DNA of 64,000 nt. Origin: Piper betle (lineage: Eukaryota; Streptophyta; Magnoliopsida; Piperales; Piperaceae). The notes under the pieces are model-generated. The model did not search any database. It was given only the letters and a program-made list of their open reading frames with translations, and was not told where the DNA came from. Positions 45,942-58,113 of the stretch are shown in pieces (within the stretch, counting starts at the first letter, position 1; each line of letters opens with the position of its first letter). Where the stretch lies: NCBI GenBank assembly GCA_033002965.1, contig JAURVB010009301.1, forward strand, positions 1 to 64,000. Direction: 5' to 3'. Made by a program: the position numbers and the translations under genes.

Positions 45942-48887
45942 ATTGGTGTGTGTGGGAAATTTGGGTCTCATTCAATCGGATCTTGATTTAAGTGGGAGTC
46001 ATGGCGGACACTTCCAAGACTAGGAAAATTGAGAAATTTGATGGAACAAATTATCAAGGGTGGAGGATGCAGATTGAGGATCATCTATGCGAGAAGCAGC
46101 TACATCAACCGCTTGTAGGTACCAAGCCAGAAGCAATGTCAGCCGACGAGTAGGCCTTATTGGATAGGCGAGCCTTAGCTATTGTTCGATTGTGTTTAAT
46201 ATAGTTGGTGGCGTTTAATGGCTCCAAACAAACAATTACCAAAGGGTTGATGGAGGCATTAGTTAGTGTTTATGAGAAGTCATCAGCCTCTAACAGGTTA
46301 TTTTTGTTGAGGAAGCTTGTTAAAATTCGGGCACAACTTGAATTTGTGGAGATGACCTTTAGTGAAGATATTAAATCTTTAATGTTCATGTGTTCTTTGC
46401 CGGAGAGTTGGGATACAGTAATTACATTTATAAGTAATACATCAAAAGAACAACTAAAGTTTGATGAAGTGCTTAGTCCAATCTTGAATCAGGAGATGAT
46501 GATGAAGAGCATGGTAGATAGCACACCATTCATCTCAAGCACAACTTTGTCGGTGGACAAAAGCAAGGGCAAAGAAAGATGAAAAGGTCGAAGTAGAGGT
46601 CCTAAGAACCGAGGGCGCTCTAAATCTAAAGGAAAATTCAAGGGTAAGCCTACTTGTTGGATTTGTGATAAGAAAGGACATGTAAAGAAGGATTGTCCCT
46701 AGCGAGTCAAGAATGTAGCTAATGTTGTTGATGGTCATGAAGAGAAATTTTGTTTATCTATTCATGATGATTACAACATAGATACATGGTATATTGATTC
46801 AGGTGCTTCATTTCATTGTACTTCTTACAAAGAATGATTTTGTGATTTTTTCAAGAGTGAGTTTGGATATGTAACAATTGGCAATGGTCAGAAGTGCAAA
46901 ATTGAAGGTAAGGGAGTAATTCATTTGAAGATGCATGATGAAGGTAAACTTATTCTCAAGGACGTCATGTATATACCTGAATTGAAGAAGAATCTTATAC
47001 CTGTTAACAAGCTCGACCAAGAGGGCTATAGGATCACATTCGTAAATAATCAGTGGAAGATCAGCAAGTGATCAAGGGGAAGGCAGTGGGCACACTTCAC
47101 CCATTGTCAACCAAGGTAGATCCACTTGTTTCTTTGGCCAGTTGAGAAGAATGACATAACAACTTTATGGCATAGAAGGCTTGATCACTTGAGCGAGAGT
47201 GGGACGAGGATCTTACATTCTAAGAAGGTTTTGATAGGTATAATTGATCATAACTTTGGTTTTTGTGAAGACTGTATTTTAGGTAAATAGAAACGGGTTA
47301 GGTTCACAAAGGATGGGCGAGAGATGAAATCCAAAAGGGCACCACAACAAAATGGGGTGGCAGAGAGAATGAACAGGACCATCCTAGAGAGAGCGAGAAG
47401 CATGAGAGTTCATGTTGGACTCTCTTTGCATCTTTGGGGTGCCATTGTGGATACAACTTTCTATCTAATGAATCGAAGTCCATCAAGCATCTTAGATGGA
47501 AAAATACCAGAAGAGATATGGACTGGTAAGAAAGTTGACTACTCTTTTCTTAAGGTCTTTGGTTGTATTGCATATGCACATGTTGATAGGGAATCAAGAA
47601 AGAAGCTTGATTCAAAATCCCTCAAGTGTGTATTTCTTAGATATGAGGGTGACGAGTATGGTTACCGAATGTGGGATTTTGAGAACAATAAGGTGTTTTG
47701 AAGTTGGGATGTTGTATTCAATGAAGAGTGCATGTACAAAGATAGGAAGGAACAAAAGAGTGAGGAGTCCAAAGAAAAAGAGTATATGGAGCTTGATGAG
47801 ACAGATGAAGAGATACCAAGTCCTGAAAATCAAGGATTTGTTCCAAGTGATGAGGAACAATTATCTTTTAAAAAGACCGAACAAGAAGGTGAGTCACAGA
47901 CTAATCAATCAAATGGTGATGAATCATATTCTGAATATTCTGATGCACAAGTTGAAATTAATGACTGAGAGCCACCACAAGAGACAGTTGTTGCTCCAGA
48001 ACCAAGGAGGAGCACAAGGGTCAGAAAGCCTACTCAAAAATTAAATTTAATTGTACAACATATTTTGTATACTGATGCAGGAGAACTAGAGTCCTATGAT
48101 GAAGCCATGAGTGACAAAGCTCATCTTAAGTGGGAGTTGGCCATAAAGGATGAGATGTCATCATTGGAGAAGAATCATGCATGGGAGTTGGTGAAGTTGC
48201 CACCAAAAAGAAGGTTCTATAAAACAAGTGGATTTATCGGGTCAAGTATGAAACCGGTGGTGTACAAAGGTATAAGGCAAGACTTGTGGTGAAAGGTTTT
48301 GGTCAAAGAGAAGGAATTAATTTTCATTATATATTTGTACCTGTTGTAAAAATGACTTCTATTAGAATTATTTTCAGTATTGTGGTTGTAAAGTGGTTGT
48401 ATTTAAAACAGATTGATGTAAATACAGCTTTCTTTCATGGTGATTTGAAGGAGGAGATCTATTATATGGAACAGCCACAAGGATTTGATGTCAAAGGTAA
48501 AGAAAATATTGTGTTCAAATTTAAGAGGAGTCTATATGGACTCAAACAAGCACCAAGACAGTGGTATTTGAAATTTGACAAGTTTATGTTAGATAATGGA
48601 TTTGCTAGGAGCAATTCAGACCACTGTGTATATTTACAAAAGTTTAACTTTCTATGTAGATGACATGCTTGTTGCAGGGACTTGTATGGAGAAAATTGTT
48701 AATCTCAAAAGGAGGTTAGCCAAGAGTTTTTCCATGAAGGGTGAAGCAAAATAACTTCTTGGGATGCAAATTACCCGAAACAAGAAAAACATGAAGTTGT
48801 GGTTATCTCAAGAAGGGTATGTGAAGAAAGTTCTTGAGAGATTCAACATGAATGAATCTAAGTCGGTGACTACTACCTTGGATAGAT
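45942..48887 (+). pseudogene. Degenerate Ty1-copia gag-pol
   Basis: Pieces in order: the gag start MADTSKTRKIEKFDG at 46001; gag body 46205-46582; zinc knuckle C-x2-C-x4-H-x4-C (CWICDKKGHVKKDC) at about 46657; protease DSGAS at about 46795; an integrase part with GVAERMNRTILERAR at about 47355; reverse transcriptase with VNTAFFHGDLKEEIYM-like and SLYGLKQAPRQW blocks at 48415-48560; and YVDDMLVAG at about 48653. The gene order protease-integrase-RT is the copia order. Many stops and frameshifts are present, the integrase catalytic core is missing, and RNase H and the 3' LTR are absent: the sequence stops at 48887, exactly at the NLR start codon. Confidence 0.88.
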
Positions 48888-49464
48888 ATGGATGCTCTTG
48901 TATCCATTGTAATCAAGGGGGCAGCAAGATTAGCTGCCGATGAGGTGAAGCAGTTGTGGGGTGCCACAGAGAGCGCCGATCAATTGGTCTTCAAGCTCAA
49001 TACAATTCAACCATGCCTCCATGATGCTGAGATAAGAGCCATGACTGACCCAAGAATTGGAGGTTGGCTTGCCAGTTTGAAGGACGTTCTCTATGAAGCG
49101 GATGACGCCATCGATGAGTGGAACACCAAGTCTCGACACAATGACACTTGCCAGAATGCTGTAAGTGATTTCTTCACCCAATGCACTTGCTATGGTCAAC
49201 TTGCCCTGCACCATAAAATGGGGAAGAAGATAGAGGGTATAAACAATAAGCTCACCGTTATTGCCGAAATGGCTAATAAATTTAACTTTCTGACGAATCC
49301 CGTCGCACCCACAGGGGGTGATGAATCGGCCTTATTCTCTTATGATGCAATTCTCAAGGCTCGGATGACAAATTCAACCAAAGAAAATGTTATCGGAAGG
49401 GAGGAAGAAATTAATCGTTTAAAGGAAATGCTTGTTGGGGAGTCAAATTCTGATAAATCTGAAC
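48888..49464 (+). pseudogene. CNL resistance gene, N-terminal CC (Rx-N) part
   Basis: 192 residues from the ATG. Residues 1-150 are an Rx-type coiled-coil domain: MDALVS start, heptad-like helices, and KDVLYEADDAIDEW at 65-78 in the place of the EDVID motif. Residues 165-185 (NVIGREEEINRLKEML) are the usual entry to NB-ARC. Before the P-loop the frame runs into retroelement DNA at about 49465 and stops. The CC domain itself is uninterrupted. The gene has no 5' UTR of its own: the base before the ATG region belongs to the copia RT-derived sequence. Downstream LRR pieces are at 53585-53798 and 61828-62566. Intracellular immune receptor family; non-functional here. Confidence 0.88.
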
Positions 49465-49760
49465 AATGAACTTAGATCCCAACAAGCAAACCCGCCATAC
49501 TCTTAGACAATGCACCACAGCCTCCTACTGCAGTATGCCACCCACGGCTCTGTCTGAAGCGTCCATCACCACTCCAAACGGTTGATTGAAATCCGGCTTG
49601 GTACCTACAAGAGGTTGATGTAGTTGCTTGCATCCTCCACCATTGATAATTTGTTCCATCAAATTTCTCAATCTTCCCAGTCTTGGAAGTGTCTGCCATG
49701 ACTCCCACTTAAATCAAGATCCGATTAAATGAGACCCAAATTCCCACAGACGGCGCCAAT

Positions 49761-50310
49761 TGTTGAGAAAAATCCCCAAAGTTGGAGATCAACAACAATG
49801 AACACAAGATATGGGAAAATAATACCTGAGAAATAAAATAAAACAAAACCAAAAGACCAGAGATTTAACGTGGAAAACCCTCATTTTCTCGAGAGTTAAA
49901 AACTACGGGATCACAACGAACAATTCACTACTTCAACCAAAGATTACAGCCGTCAAACATATAGAGATGTACCAGAAGATTACTCACCCAACCTATACTA
50001 TTGAGATTACAAGATTTCTCTCTCTTAAAACTCTGTATAAGATTAAACTGGTGAATAATATTGATTCCTCTTCTTATCTCTATATCCCTTTTTCTATTTC
50101 TCTCTTTTCCTCTCACATCCTGTCTTTCTTGTCTTTTTCTTATTTTTAGAATGAGGCAAATGAGTCTCTATTTATAGAGATGGTTTGAGGCCCTTCATCT
50201 TATATGGAACAACAAACAATCACCTCTATTTGGTATCCGAGATTCCTTTAGTATTCCGAGTGTGACAATGGGCTACATATCATTAATATTAATAATTACA
50301 AATATTAACA
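49761..50310 (-). mobile_element. 3' LTR of the chimeric element, 550 bp
   Basis: TGTTGAGAAA...TATTAACA on the plus strand (TG...CA). On the minus strand it is preceded by the purine tract aagagggaga (50311-50322) and followed by the primer-binding-like attggcgccgtctgtggg. Confidence 0.8.
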
Positions 50311-51318
50311 ATCTCCCTCTTGGAGTCCGATTGGAACACTCCAGTCCTGATTCTTCCTCCACTTGTTCGTTGCATAAGTCCTTCACCTGCATGTTAGTGC
50401 AAGTATTCTCCATTGCTTTCTACACAAGAGGACGTCCCCCTTATATAGACATCAGTCCGTGTTTATCTGACAACTCCAAGCAGATCTCATGTATGCCTCC
50501 AACAAACTTACATCTAACGTTGGCATCCTTATCTCCACGCAGATGAGGCTTATCTCGATGTCGATTATGCATATCTTTCGGAGTTAGTTGCAACCAACCT
50601 CCACCGTTGGCTAAGGATTGATCTTGATAACTATCAACACCGTCATCATCCTTATCGGCAAATCCAATCAAGCATATCCTTCGGCGCATGCTGGCTGCAT
50701 GGTCGCACCCTCCTGGTTTGACCCAACTAGTCTCAGCCAGCGACTCCACCTCTCCGTGATTCCAGCAAATAGCACGCACCAAATACTGGAATGCAGCACT
50801 GCTCGGCAACCCGACCCAAATACCGTGATCCTGATAATTTGCTCGGTCACATCCATGCACCCGTGCTCGCCCATGTAATGCTACGGTGCTCGTCTCGGCA
50901 CGCCCGGTATTTATATTGGTACGCTCGGTCATCAACCTCACTCTGCCGATATGCGCTTGTTGCTACTCAGCCCGGTGTTCGGTCATCACACCCCTCGAAC
51001 TTGCAACCTGGAACCCGTACGCCCCTGAGGTTTCTTCCTGCCCAAATACCGACATGCTCGGTACTCTCGTTACCGACCATAATGCCGATACGCTCCATCG
51101 AGTATTGGTACTCTGCTCGTTCCAAATCCTAGAACTCGCTAGTATGCCTCGGTCACCCAACACGCTCCATGCACCACAGCTTGATCTTTGCTTACAACTC
51201 TAACATGGATTAACACTGGTAAGTTGTTTCCACCACTTGGATAGCACCAACTATCCGTCTTGGACGTGGGATGACTAGGAACAACCACCAAACCCTATCT
51301 CCTAGCTCATCTAATGGA
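50311..51318 (-). other. 3' non-coding part of the chimeric element
   Basis: Contains a 166-codon open frame on the minus strand (50941-50441) and overlapping frames on the plus strand. None has a family signature. Repeated cggt/ctcgg words suggest low-complexity untranslated DNA between chromodomain and polypurine tract. Confidence 0.45.
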
Positions 51319-52268
51319 CTAGACCTGTAACAGTCCTCCCCCACCAATGAGACCCGATGTCCTCATCGGAGGGTTAAGTCCTCCACAACACTTCTTGATC
51401 TTGCTCTCCAATTGCCACAAGTCCCTCTCCTTTTCCCAGCTAGCCTCGCTTCTCGGTTCCCCCTTCCACTTGATAAGACACTCCATCCATTCCTTTGAAG
51501 TCCCTAGGCTGACGTGCCTATACTCCAAAATCCTCCCTCCCTTTTTCCCAAATTGTTGCCAGACGGTAGGGGAGCTCTCTTCGGACGAGCTCTCCTCAGA
51601 TTGACCAAATCCTCATGGAAAGGTTCGAGAAAACTAACATGGAAAACTGGGTGAAGCTTGTACCCTTGTACCTTCTCCACCTCACAAGGACCATCGTACA
51701 TTTGCACCAATACCCGATGCACCTCGGTACGTCTAATTTTCTCCCAAATCAGTGGCATGAGCTTCAGCTTTACTTTGTCCCCCACGCTGAATGACAATGC
51801 CCTCGAGTCAGCATATCTCTTCATTCTGCTCGTTGCCTCGGCCAATGAATCCACTGCATCCCGTGCAGCTGGACACCGTACTCCACCTCCATGTAGAGCA
51901 ATCTCTAGTGGTGTAAGAGGCTGGTAGCCCGTAGCAACTTCAAAAGGACTAAGCCCCGTAGCTGAATAACGATGCAGTTTATAACAAAACTGTGCCGCCT
52001 CAAGAAGTTCCAACCAGTTCCTCTGGCTGGCTATGACGAAATGCCTCAATGCATTTGCCCTCTCAGTCTGCCCATCAGACTGAGAATGGTTAGCTGTAAC
52101 AATGTCGGTCGGGACCACAGTACTTCCCCACGTTCCTGAAGAACCATTCAGCAGCAGTCTCGGCTGAGCACCCCTGTGGTATTGCTGCGAATACAAGTAC
52201 TTAGAAAACCGACCCACTAACCTTGCTGACATTCCCTTCACCCTAGGGAATCCGGACACCAAGTCCAT
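51319..52268 (-). pseudogene. Gypsy chromovirus integrase C-part and chromodomain
   Basis: The minus-strand frame reads integrase end (NHSQSDGQTERANALRHF, then GLSPFEVATGYQP), a GPY-type module (YDGPCEVEKV, LHPVFHVSFLEPF) and then, in a shifted frame (51528-51319), a chromodomain (ECLIKWKG, EASWEKE, DLWQLE). The chromodomain places the element among chromoviruses (gypsy). Frameshifted and lacking the upstream integrase core. Confidence 0.85.
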
Positions 52269-52595
52269 TGAGACCGAGCTCCATGGTCTCGAAGGTGTAG
52301 GTAGTGGCTACAGCAACCCAGCCTCTAACCTTCTCTCCACCTTATCCTACTGACCCACTAGACAAGATCTGACAAAAACTTCATTATTAGCCTCCATTCT
52401 CGGCCAATAATACACCCTTAGACATTAGTGCATGCATCCTGGTCCCTACTTGGATGTCTTACCCACTGGGGAATCATGGGACTCCTCCGTAAGCTTTCGT
52501 CTTAGTCTACCAGTAGGGACACATAGCCGACCACCACTAGCATAGACTAACTCATCATCTAACCAATACATACGTGTCCAGCCCTGCTGACTTTG

Positions 52596-52980
52596 TCAAC
52601 CAGCTTCTTGTCCTCGAGATCTGACTTCGCCAACTCTCTGACCTGCCCCAGTAGCTCCTGCCACCTTGCCTGTCTCAGAGATTCTCTTCTTCTGGGTCCT
52701 GAAGAATGTGTTAGCTACATTGTCCATGATGACAATGAACTCAGATCCCAACAAGCAAACCTGCCATACTCTTAGACAATGCACCACGGACCTCCTGCTG
52801 CAGTATACCACCCACGGCTCTGTCTGAAGCGTCTGTCACCACTCCAAACGGTTGATTGAAATCCGGCTTGGTACCTACAAGTGGTTGATGTAGTTGCTTG
52901 CATCCTCTACCATTGATAATTGTTCTATCGAATTTCTCAATCATCCAGTCCTGGAATGTCCACCATGACTCCCACATAAA
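52596..52980 (-). pseudogene. gag-start to RNase H fusion (copia-gypsy junction)
   Basis: One frame reads CKQLHQPLVGTKP (copia gag, as at 46105-46135) directly joined to DFNQPFGVVTDASDRAVGG (gypsy RNase H). It is followed in another frame by FIVIMDNVANTFFRTQKK (RNase H continuation). The same junction is present at 49466-49708. Confidence 0.75.
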
Positions 52981-53024
52981 TCAAGATCTGATTGAATGAG
53001 TCCAAATTCCAAGACTTTGCTAAT

Positions 53025-53579
53025 TGTTGAGAAAAATCCCCAAAGTTGGAGATCAACAACAACGAACACAAGATATGGGAAAATAATACCTAAGAAATAA
53101 AATAAAACAAAACCAAAAGAACAGAGATTTAATGTGAAAACCCTCCTTTCTCGAGAGTCAAAAACCACAGGACCATAACTATACGAATAATTTACTACTT
53201 CAACCAAAGATTATAGCAGTCAAGTTCAAACATATAGAGATGTGACAAGAAGATTACTCACCCAACCTATACTATTGAGATTACAAGATTTCTCTCTTTC
53301 AATACTCTGTATAAGATTAAACTAGTGAATAATATTGATCTCTCTTCTTATCTCTATATCATCTTTTCTCTCTTTTCCTCTCACATCCTGTCTTTCTTGT
53401 CTTATTCTTGTTTTTAGAATGAGGCAAATGAGTTTCTATTTATAAAGATGGTTTGAGGCCCTTCATCTTCTATGGAACAACAAACAGTCACCTCTGTTTG
53501 GTATCCCGAGATTCCTTAAATATTTCGAGTGTGACAATGAGCTACATATCATTAATATTCATAATTACAAATATTAACA
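53025..53579 (-). mobile_element. 5' LTR of the chimeric element, 555 bp
   Basis: TGTTGAGAAA...TATTAACA on the plus strand, collinear with 49761-50310. Its outer edge (53580) borders the NLR LRR sequence. Confidence 0.8.
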
Positions 53580-53584
53580 ACCTC

Positions 53585-53798
53585 GTGCTCAAAAGGTACC
53601 TTACTCGAATCACATTACGCTAAAAGACACCAAATCAGTCTACAAGTAGCAATGCTGTCCTCCAAGCTCTCCACCCCCATTTCAATCTCAATGAATTATC
53701 CATTTATGGTTACCCAGGCTCCAAACTTCCAACTTGGCTGGGAGTCTCCTCCTTTTCTGGTTTGCATAAACTCTCCCTCCAAGGCTGTATTGGTTGTA
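53585..53798 (+). pseudogene. CNL resistance gene, middle LRR fragment
   Basis: In frame from about 53652: NAVLQALHPHFNLNELSIYG, then KLPTWLG and LHKLSLQGC, the standard CNL leucine-rich repeat style (A/EVL.xL.PH.NL..L.I.GY.G...P.WLG). Upstream of that the frame is disturbed. It ends at the TSD TTGTA (53794-53798) where the gypsy element begins, and continues in frame at 61828. Confidence 0.82.
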
Positions 53799-54127
53799 TG
53801 GTATGAATAAAGTAGGTGTAATGGTAGTAATGTTAGTTAGTAAGGGAATGGTAAAACAGTAATAGTGCATGTTTTGAATGTGTATAAAAGGAGGGAGGAT
53901 GGACTGATCGATGTATGATTTCAGTAAACTATGAATTGATTTTGTTCTTTGAGAGGAAGCAATTGCTGGTTCTTTTTCTTCCATTCTCCATCCTCAAACC
54001 CTCATCTATTCTCGATTTTGCTCTGTTTTACTCTGTTTTGATCAGATCATGGCGCCATCAAAGCGATACAACAAGCAGGGCAAAGGTAAGGATTTGGTAC
54101 TCAGTCCAATTGAGCCAGATCCTACTA
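53799..54127 (+). mobile_element. 5' LTR of the gypsy element, 329 bp
   Basis: Starts TGGTATGAATAAAG and ends near cctacta; matches 61552-61827. Contains a likely TATA (gtataaaag, 53882). Preceded by TSD TTGTA (53794-53798). Followed by 'TGGCATCAAAGCC', close to the initiator-tRNA(Met) primer-binding site. Confidence 0.82.
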
Positions 54128-57100
54128 GATTGGCATCAAAGCCGGAGGAGGGAGGAGGAAATTAGTCACCTAGAGCGACTAATATGGCAGAAATGAGGAA
54201 AGTTCAATCTCAACTCTTATCTATTTTTTCTGAAATGACTACAAAATTTGATCTGCTATTAAGTTCTAGGAATGAAGTCTTGAATAAACCTATTACTGGA
54301 AAGAAGGATTGTGCTGAGGCGATTACTCCTAGAATGTTTGGTTGATTGAGTTGTTGCAGATAATGATAAAATGCAGGCACGATCGTTGCTTCAATAAATT
54401 GGTGAGAAGCACTGGAATAATATGAATAGATTTGTGAATGATTGTATTGGTCCGAATGTGCAAGATGACTGTTTGAAAGGATCTAAAATGTCTTTTCCTA
54501 AGTATGATGGTACTAAAGATCCTATACCTTGGTTTAGCAGATGTGAGAAATATTTTAAGTTGCATAAAATCAAAGAACATTTTAAGGTGGACCTGGCTAA
54601 CTTTCATTTGGAAGATGACGCACAAATTTGGTTTGACATGTTTCAAGAACAATGATTGGAGTTTGATTGGAATCAGCTCAAGGAAGCTATGAATTTACAG
54701 TTTGGTCCTACCGAGTATGAGGATTTCTATGGGGATCTCACAAGATTGAAGCAAGATACATCGGTGAGGGAATATACTCTTACATTTAATAGATTAGCCA
54801 CAAGAGCTGGAAGCATGACAGAAAAGCAAAAAATTAGCAACTATACATGTGGACTTAAGGATCAGTTACGCATGGAAGTGAAATCTCAAAAGCCGACATC
54901 ATTGTTAGATGCTCAGGGATTAGCTAAACATTTTGAGCACAAGTTTGTTAGAGACAACAAATATTGTGGGAGAGTGACGAGATGGAGCAGTGATAACAGT
55001 TCAATCGTGAACAGAAAGAATGAAGCATCTACAAGTAACAATGGGGAAAATGTGGTCAGTAAAAGCAATTATAATGTTTCCATGGTACAAAAGAAACTTA
55101 CTGTAAAGCAATTACAAGAAAGAAAGAAATTAGGACTATGCTTCAAGTGTGATGAGAAGTATACTGTGGGACACAAGTGTAAACAAACTATTTTGGATTG
55201 AAGTGGTACCTGATGAGGAATTCTCAGATGAGGAAGTAAGTGGTGATGAGGATTCTGAAGCTGTAAATAATCTTGCAGTGCCGGCTATATCTCTGAATGC
55301 TTTGACAGGAATGTCTACTTTGAATACAATGAGAATGCTTGGCCTAATAGGAGGACAACAAGTCACTGTTCTCATTGACTCTGGAAGTTCCCACAACTTC
55401 TTGAATAGAAAGGTGGTGCAAAAATTAAGAATACCAGTTCAGAGCAAAGGGCAGATTGAAGGTGCAAGTAGCAAATGGGGATCACATGAGTTGTGTGGGA
55501 AAATGTGTAGGAATCACATTGGATCTACCAAGATACAAGATGGTGTCTGATTTCTTTGTGCTACAATTGGAAGAATTTGATGTGGTATTGGGAATACAAT
55601 GGCTTAAAACGTTAGGGTCCATTGTTTGGAATTTTGACTCTTTAACAATGTCATTCAATGACAACCAAGAAGTTATTGAATTACAAGGACAAGACATTCC
55701 TCAAAGTCAGCTCTATGATAAGAAGCAAATTACACATTATCTAAGGAAAAGGAAGCATGGATTACTTATGAGTTTACAGTTGAATGAGACATCCAAGTCA
55801 GTTCAACAAGATGAGTGTATTGCAGCATTCACAGATGGATCAATTGAGTAAGATTTTGAAAAAGTTTGATTCTGTATTTCAGATACCTACTAATCTGCCT
55901 CCAAAAAGAATTCAAGACCACCGAATTACTTTGAAGGAAGGGACATTGCCTGTAGCTGTAAAACCCTATAGATATCCCTATTTTCAAAAAAACGAACTTG
56001 AAAAACAGGTTAGGGATCTATTGGCAATGGGAGTCATTCAGGCTACATCAAGTCCTTACTCTTCTCTTGTGTTGTTAGTTAAAATGAAGGATGGTAGTTG
56101 GAGAATGTGTATTGATTATAGAGCTTTAAACAAAGTTACAATAAAGGATAAATTTCCAATTCCTAACATAGATGAATTGCTTGATGAGTTGCATGGTTGT
56201 TCCTATTTTTCCAAGTTGGATCTAAGATCAGGGTATCATCAAATAAGAATGCATGAGGAAGATGTGCACAAGACTGCATTTCGCACACACCAAGGTCATT
56301 ATGAATTTAAAGTGATGCCTTTTGGCTTGTCCAATGCACCTTCTACTTTTCAAACATTGATGAACGAGGTAGTTGCTGATTACCTTAGGAGATTCATTTT
56401 AGTCTTCTTTGATGATATTCTCATATATAGTAGTTCTTGGAAGGATCATCTTGTACACATAGAACAAGCATTGGATAAGTTGTTGACCCATGAATTGTAT
56501 GCAAGAAAGGAAAAGTGCTATTTTGGTATGAGGAAGATATAATATTTGGGACATGTGATCTCAGAAGATGGGGTGAATGTTGATATGGAAAAAATTGAAG
56601 CAATAGAGAAATGGCCAACACCACTATCTATAAAAAGTGTAAGGGGGTTCTTAGGTTTGGCTGGTTATTATAAGAAGTTTATCAAACACTTTGGTACAAT
56701 TGCAACTCCTCTATCTGATTTGCTTAAAAAGGATGCTTATAATTGGAATCAATTGGCTAGCAGATTCATTTGATAATTTGAAAACTGCCCTTACACATGC
56801 TCCAGTTTTAGCATTGCTGGATTTTTCATTACCATTTGTGGTTGAGTGTGATGCTAGTGGGGTTGGCATAGGGGCAGTTCTTATGCAAGAAAATAGACCC
56901 ATTGCTTTTTACAGCAAGATTTTGCATGGGCGCCATCTTCTAATGTCAACTTATGAAAAAGAAATGATGGCTTTAGTGCTGGCAGTGCAAAAGTGGAGAC
57001 ATTATTTGTTGGGAAGATCATTTGTGGTCAAAACTGATCACTCAAGCCTTAAATTCTTATGGGAACAACAAATTCACACAGTGGCTCAACAAAGATGGTT

Positions 57101-58113
57101 AACAAAGTTCTTAGGTTATGATTTTACCATAGAGTACAAACCAGGCAAGGAAAATAAAGTGGCAGATGCTCTTTCAAGACAATTTGAAAAAGTTCAATCT
57201 GCTGATCATAATTCAGTGAATAGAGTAGCCTCAGAACTAGCTTCATTTGATTCTGATTCTTGCAAGTAATGAAGTGTTGTCTCTATCTGCCATTTCAACA
57301 CCTATTCCACGATGGTTGGGAGAAGATTAAGGAAGCATATACTGTCAGTGGTGTTAGTCAGTCACTAATGAGGAGGTGTGCTGCAAAAGAATTGTCACCA
57401 AATTGGTGGATTAGAGAAGATATTCTCTTCTATAAAGATCGAATTTATCTAGATTCCCAAATGTAACTGATTTCTATTATTCTCAAAGAATTTCATGATG
57501 GAATACACGAAGGAATTCAAAAGACCCTCAAAAGGTTGAGAGCCATTTTTTACAGATCTAGAATAGTTCAAGATGTTGTAGCTTACTTGAAAAATTGTGA
57601 AGTTTGTCAAAGATTTAAGCCTTCCACATTGGCACCTGCTAGTCTATTGCAACCATTGCCAATACCATAACCAAATTTGGACTGCTGTATCAATGGATTT
57701 CATCACAGGCATGCCAAAAAGTCAAAGTAAAGATACAATTCTGGTAGTGGTAGACAGGTTATCTAAATACAGTCATTTTGTGGCTATCACACATCCTTTT
57801 ACAACAAATATCATTGCTCAAGTATACTTTGATAACATTTTTAAGCTTCATGGCATGCCAACTTCCATCGTTTGTGATTGAGATGCTATATTCACAAGTC
57901 AATTTTGGAATGAGCTATTCAGATTGCAAGGGGTAGCATTTAATTACAATTCAGCTTATCATCCACAAACGGATGGACAAACCGAAGCAGTAAATAAAAT
58001 CTTGGAATAATACTTGAAATGTTTTTCTGGGGATAGATCGCAAAACTTGGGTGAGATGGTTAGCTTGGGCGGAATATTGCTATAATACGAGTTTTCAGTC
58101 TTCTATTCACATG
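54128..58113 (+). pseudogene. Gypsy gag-pol, first part (interrupted by solo LTR)
   Basis: In order: gag (54422-55201, with zinc knuckle CFKCDEKYTVGHKC at about 55140), aspartic protease (LIDSGSSHNF at about 55372), reverse transcriptase (55940-56540; DFRTHQGH-type AFRTHQGH, MPFGLSNAPSTFQ and FDDILIYS at about 56409), RNase H (ECDASGVGIGAVLMQ at about 56846), H2C2 zinc finger (H...CEVCQRF at about 57600), integrase core (MDFITGMPKS, SAYHPQTDGQTE at about 57955) up to FQSSIH at 58108. RT before integrase is the gypsy order. Stops at 54655, 55199, 57885 and 58008 and several frame changes make it inactive. Confidence 0.9.

Larger units (their letters stand above)
49465..53579 (-). mobile_element. 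Chimeric LTR retroelement (copia-like LTR and gag start, gypsy pol), partly tandem
   Basis: Read on the minus strand: LTR (53579-53025), gag start plus RNase H junction (52980-52735), RNase H remainder, integrase C-part and chromodomain (52268-51319), non-coding 3' part with polypurine tract (51318-50311), second LTR (50310-49761), then the gag start/RNase H junction again (49700-49466). The LTR and the gag start (MADTSKTGKIEKFDG) match the copia element at 45408. The rest (RNase H, GPY-type integrase end, chromodomain) is gypsy chromovirus. The left end is cut inside the second junction copy, where the NLR begins. It occupies the place of the missing NB-ARC. Confidence 0.75.

Noticed and set aside
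50441..50941. 166-codon minus-strand frame
   Set aside because: No family signature, opposite strand equally open, and positioned between chromodomain and polypurine tract of a retroelement where non-coding DNA is expected.
54050..54127. 'MAPSKRYNKQGKGK' as the gag start of the gypsy element
   Set aside because: The same sequence recurs at 61752-61827 just before the TSD, so it belongs to the LTR; the primer-binding site follows it at 54131.
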